From: Microbacterium enclense
GTDB taxonomy: Bacteria > Actinomycetota > Actinomycetes > Actinomycetales > Microbacteriaceae
DNA: 53,546 bases
Assembly (NCBI RefSeq): GCF_004022425.1
Contig: NZ_RBZY01000023.1
Location: 1-53,546 of the forward strand
Direction: 5' to 3'
In this document: piece after piece, positions 50,482-53,546 of the stretch
Numbering within the stretch: position 1 is the first letter of the stretch
How the letters are laid out: each line of letters opens with the position of its first letter
Notes under the pieces: model-generated
Database searches by the model: none
What the model saw: only the letters and a program-made list of their open reading frames with translations
Told to the model about the DNA's origin: nothing
Translations under genes and position numbers: made by a program

Positions 50482-51974
50482 GGCAGCACCGCCTTCACGT
50501 AGTCGGTGGTATCGATGAGTCCCGCGGCCGCCACCGTGGCCAGGTCGAACAGGCCCTGGGCCCCGAGGCCCAGCGCCAGCGTCACGGCGGCCAGGACCGC
50601 CCCGGGGGCGACCAGACGCAGGGACGTCGGCGGCGTTTCGGCCACGAGCCGGTCCTCGCGGCGGAAGCTGCCCGTCACCGTCGGAGCGAACACCGCGTTG
50701 AAGATCTTCAGCATCGACATGAGGGTGATCAGGCTCACGACCAGCGCGATCACGGCGGCGGCGACCTGACCGGCCTCGACCGCTCCGGTGATGAGCATGA
50801 GCTTGGCGAAGAACCCCGAGAAGGGCGGGAGCCCCGCGAGGGACAGGGCCGCCACTCCGAAGACCACGGTCAACACGGGCTCTCGCCCCACACGATTGCG
50901 GAGGTCGGAGAGCACGTCCGTGCCGTACCGCGTCTCGATGGCTCCCGCGGAGAGGAACAGCGACGACTTCACGATCATGTGGTGCAACAGGTAGAAGATG
51001 CCGGCCGCGAGCCCCAGCGGCGTGAAGAGCGCGACCCCCAGCAGGATGTACCCGATCTGGCTCACCATGTGGAACGCCAGGATCGAGCGCATCCGTGTCT
51101 CGCCGATCGCGCCGAGCACTCCGACGACCATGGTGGCGCTGAAGAGGGCGACTCCGATCCACAGCCACTGCTCGTCCCCCTCGAAGACGACCGCGTAGAT
51201 CCGGTAGGTGGCGTAGATCGCGACCTTGGTGTGCAGGGCCGAGAACATCGCCGTCACGGCGGGGGAGGTCGACGGGTACGCGCGGGCGAGCCACCCGTGC
51301 ACGGGCACGACGGCGGCCTTCATCGCCAGGGCGAACAGGCACACCGCCACCGCGGCCGCCGTCAGGTCCGACTCGGCGGCGGCGGCGCTGAGCTCGGCCA
51401 GGTTCACCGTGCCGGCCGTGCCGTAGACGAGGGCCACTCCGGCGAGGAACACCGTCGAGACGAACAGGTTGAAGGTGACGTAGAGGCGCGAGCCGACGAC
51501 GCTGCGGAGCGTGCCCGTGCCCTTACGCGCCAGCACCAGCAGCCCGTACGAGGGAAGCAGCATGACCTCGATGAAGACGAACAGGTTGAACAGATCGGCG
51601 GTGAGCAGCGCCCCGTTCACCCCGGAGATGAGCACGAGGACCAGCGGCGCGAACAGCGGATGCCGCCCCGTACCGCTCACGAGGGCAAACCAGCAACTGA
51701 CGAGCGTGAGACCCGACGCCACCGTCATGACGAGGGCCGAGAACACGTCGGCGACGAACGGGATGGCCACGCCACCCGGCCACCCGCCGAGTGCTGCGGC
51801 GAACACCGCACCACCGCTGGTGACCGCCACGAGAGCGGCCGAGCCCACGGTGAGCGCGCCCATCACCACGAGGAGCAGCACGGACGGCCAGCGGTAGCGC
51901 CGCCCCGCGAACGCGGCGACACCCGCGGCGAGGAGGGGCACCGCGACGAACAGGGGAAGGAGGGTCGAGGTCAT
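50478..51974 (-). CDS. mrpD: Mrp Na+/H+ antiporter subunit D
   Basis: A 498-residue protein of the NuoL/M/N family with about fourteen helices. Conserved features include LFNLFVFIEVMLLPSYGLL with the key Glu, MKAAVVPVHGWLARAYPSTS with the pumping Lys, HTKVAIYATYRI, and LAGLPPFSGFFAKLML. Start ATG 51974 overlaps mrpC. Together with MrpA it forms the proton path. Confidence 0.93.
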   Translation of the reverse strand: MTSTLLPLFVAVPLLAAGVAAFAGRRYRWPSVLLLVVMGALTVGSAALVAVTSGGAVFAAALGGWPGGVAIPFVADVFSALVMTVASGLTLVSCWFALVSGTGRHPLFAPLVLVLISGVNGALLTADLFNLFVFIEVMLLPSYGLLVLARKGTGTLRSVVGSRLYVTFNLFVSTVFLAGVALVYGTAGTVNLAELSAAAAESDLTAAAVAVCLFALAMKAAVVPVHGWLARAYPSTSPAVTAMFSALHTKVAIYATYRIYAVVFEGDEQWLWIGVALFSATMVVGVLGAIGETRMRSILAFHMVSQIGYILLGVALFTPLGLAAGIFYLLHHMIVKSSLFLSAGAIETRYGTDVLSDLRNRVGREPVLTVVFGVAALSLAGLPPFSGFFAKLMLITGAVEAGQVAAAVIALVVSLITLMSMLKIFNAVFAPTVTGSFRREDRLVAETPPTSLRLVAPGAVLAAVTLALGLGAQGLFDLATVAAAGLIDTTDYVKAVLP

Positions 51975-52372
51975 CGGCCGGTCTCCTTCCGGCCGGGGGT
52001 GCGCGGGTCGTCGGCGGGCGCGTCCTCCGCGTCGGCGGGCGCGCCCTGCGGGTCGGCGGGGGCGTCCTCCGCGTCCGCGTCCTCGTCGGGGCTGCCGGTC
52101 ACGGCGAGCACCAGGAGATAGATCGTGATGGCGAAGGCGATCACGATCGCCGTGAGGACGAACGCCTGCGGCAACGGATCGGCCGTCACCGCCGGGTCGG
52201 GGTCGGATCCGAGGGGTTCGCCCCGGCGATCGATCCCTCCGGCCGCGAAGAAGAGGAGGTTGACCGCGTGCGAGAGCAGGACGAACCCGATGATGACGCG
52301 GAGCCGATCCTTCTGCAGCAGGAGGTAGACCGCGCCGGTCACGAGCGCGCCGATGACGAGGGCGAGGATCAT
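51971..52372 (-). CDS. mrpC: Mrp Na+/H+ antiporter subunit C
   Basis: A 133-residue NuoK-like protein with three helices and GFVLLSHAVNLLFFAAGG; DPLPQAFVLTAIVIAFAITI is also typical of MrpC. The C-terminal 35 residues are a low-complexity Asp/Ala/Pro tail (DADAEDAPADPQGAPADAED) absent from standard MrpC. Overlaps mrpA/B and mrpD by 4 nt. Confidence 0.92.
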   Translation of the reverse strand: MILALVIGALVTGAVYLLLQKDRLRVIIGFVLLSHAVNLLFFAAGGIDRRGEPLGSDPDPAVTADPLPQAFVLTAIVIAFAITIYLLVLAVTGSPDEDADAEDAPADPQGAPADAEDAPADDPRTPGRKETGR

Positions 52373-53546
52373 CGCACCGCCTCCTTCCGCGCGCCGAAAC
52401 GCGCTCTGTCGGCGTCGACTCCCGCACGCGGCGGGGTGAGCCCGAGGCGATCGACGGCCGAGAGGATCACTCCCAGGACGGCGAGATAGACGCCGAGGTC
52501 GAAGACGAGGGCGGAGGTGAGCTTGTAGCCGAAGATGTCGATCGGGATGGGCCGGAGGAACGCCCCGTCCAGGAACCCCAGGAATCCGGTGCCGACGGCG
52601 ATCAGGATGCCGGCGCCGGCGATGGCCAGGTACGGGCGCCGGAGCGGACCGACATCGTCGGTCGGCGCGGACAGGTACACGAGCACCAGTGCCGCGGCTC
52701 CGATGAGCGCGGCGATGAAGCCGCCGCCGGGGGCGTCGTGCCCCCGCAGGAGCGCGTAGGCCGAGACGAGGACCATGACGGGCGCGAGGATGCGACCGGA
52801 GGTCCGGAGGAAGACGCTGTTCTCGTCGGGCGACAGCAGCGCGGTTCCGCGCACCGGGGCGGCGGGACGCTCCACGGCGCGGCGCGCGTCCAGGAGCGCG
52901 GTGATCGCCACCGCGGCGATCCCCAGGACCACGAGCTCGCCCAGCGTGTCCATCGCGCGGAAGTCCACGAGGATCGTGTTGACGACGTTCGTGCCACCGG
53001 TCTCGTTCTCGGCCTCGCGGAGGAAGTACTCCCCCACCTCGGACAGCGGCCGCTGACCTGTGAAGACGAGCGTGGCGAGGGTCGCGACGATTCCGGATGC
53101 CACGGCCGCCACCGCCGCGAGCACACGACGCCGCGCGCGAGAACGGGGGAAGCGGCGCGGCATCCGCCGAAGGACCAGGATCATGACGACGACGGTGAGG
53201 ATCTCGACCAGCAGCTGCGTCAGGGCGACGTCCGAGGCTCCGAGCAGGAAGAACCACAGGACGACGGCGAACCCGACGACGCCGATGGCGATGACCGCGG
53301 TGAGGCGCATCCGCGCCCGCACGACCACGGCGAGACCGGCCACGACGATGACGGCGAGCATCGCCTCGAGGAGACCATCCCCGGTGAAGGTCAGGGCGGA
53401 CGAGCCGAGCGCACCCGGAAGCGCGACGACCGCGAGCGCGATCAGCACGATCGGCACCGCGAGGTTCGCCGCCGGCGAGTCGCGGCGCGTGAGCGCCCCC
53501 ACCCGGTCTCCGAGCGAGAGCGTCGCCTTCTGGAACGCTTCGACGG
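52369..53546 (-). CDS. mrpA: Mrp Na+/H+ antiporter subunit A/B fusion, C-terminal part (runs off window)
   Basis: The frame is open to the right edge, so the N-terminus (the NuoL-like part) is missing. Visible are the MrpA C-terminal region (VEAFQKATLSLGDRV, DVALTQLLVEILTVVVMILVL, NETGGTNVVNTILVDFRAMD), then an MrpB-like region (DENSVFLRTSGRILAPVM, GHDAPGGGFIAALIGAAALV) in the same polypeptide. A fused MrpA-MrpB is normal in many actinobacteria. Overlaps mrpC by 4 nt. Confidence 0.92.
   Translation of the reverse strand, partial: VEAFQKATLSLGDRVGALTRRDSPAANLAVPIVLIALAVVALPGALGSSALTFTGDGLLEAMLAVIVVAGLAVVVRARMRLTAVIAIGVVGFAVVLWFFLLGASDVALTQLLVEILTVVVMILVLRRMPRRFPRSRARRRVLAAVAAVASGIVATLATLVFTGQRPLSEVGEYFLREAENETGGTNVVNTILVDFRAMDTLGELVVLGIAAVAITALLDARRAVERPAAPVRGTALLSPDENSVFLRTSGRILAPVMVLVSAYALLRGHDAPGGGFIAALIGAAALVLVYLSAPTDDVGPLRRPYLAIAGAGILIAVGTGFLGFLDGAFLRPIPIDIFGYKLTSALVFDLGVYLAVLGVILSAVDRLGLTPPRAGVDADRARFGARKEAVR

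Noticed and set aside
1..53546. tRNA, rRNA, CRISPR arrays, IS elements and prophage genes
   Set aside because: None was recognised; no transposase or integrase domain, no regularly spaced repeats and no tRNA-like sequence was seen.

Overview
The window is about 70% GC with GTG/TTG starts, many 1-, 4- and 11-nt stop/start overlaps, and promoters of the form TAGnnT followed 6-7 nt later by the start codon. These traits, the protein families and the abundance of GGATGCC point to a high-GC actinobacterium, most likely Microbacteriaceae and probably Microbacterium. No rRNA, tRNA, CRISPR array or IS element was seen.

Layout. 1-3.3 kb: the end of an HNH nuclease gene, a CYP152-type P450 peroxygenase and an APC permease. 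3.3-15.9 kb, minus strand: a 13-gene run with an ABC sugar importer, a xylose-isomerase-like TIM barrel, a GMC oxidoreductase like C-glycoside 3-oxidases, two alpha/beta sets resembling C-glycoside deglycosidase (CGD), a SnoaL-like protein, a Gfo/Idh dehydrogenase, a second TIM barrel and ThuA. 16.1-20.5 kb, plus strand: LysR, a FAD monooxygenase, a GH39-like protein lacking both expected catalytic glutamates, and a TetR regulator. 20.5-21.6 kb: a Fic gene with an AT-rich upstream region. 21.7-24.5 kb: two genes in which the CGD beta and alpha parts are fused in one polypeptide. 24.7-30.7 kb: pcaHGBDC, an IclR regulator and pobA.

The first 30 kb reads as one catabolic island. A glycoside would be imported, oxidised at C3 of the sugar by the GMC enzyme, and split by CGD-type alpha/beta enzymes. 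The keto-sugar would be handled by the TIM-barrel, Gfo/Idh and ThuA proteins. An aromatic aglycone could reach 4-hydroxybenzoate or protocatechuate and be opened by PobA and PcaHGBDC. Four CGD sets, two of them fused, and a CTTATG element in three CGD-linked promoters make this the most unusual part of the window. The families are recognised; the substrate and the linkage between parts are inferred.

30.7-41.7 kb is mostly housekeeping: CorA, DUF3140, an EamA exporter, a beta-lactamase-fold protein with altered catalytic motifs, a PIF1-like helicase, a MerR/flavin-reductase divergent pair on a perfect palindrome, a CopD-CtaG fusion, HU, and rpmB-rpmG-rpsN of the cysteine-free type. 41.9-49.0 kb is a zinc region: znuACB with a Zur-like box, a Fur/Zur regulator, a permease pair, a beta-propeller-like protein and a 3-methyladenine DNA glycosylase. 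49.1-53.5 kb is a translationally coupled Mrp Na+/H+ antiporter operon that runs off the right edge.
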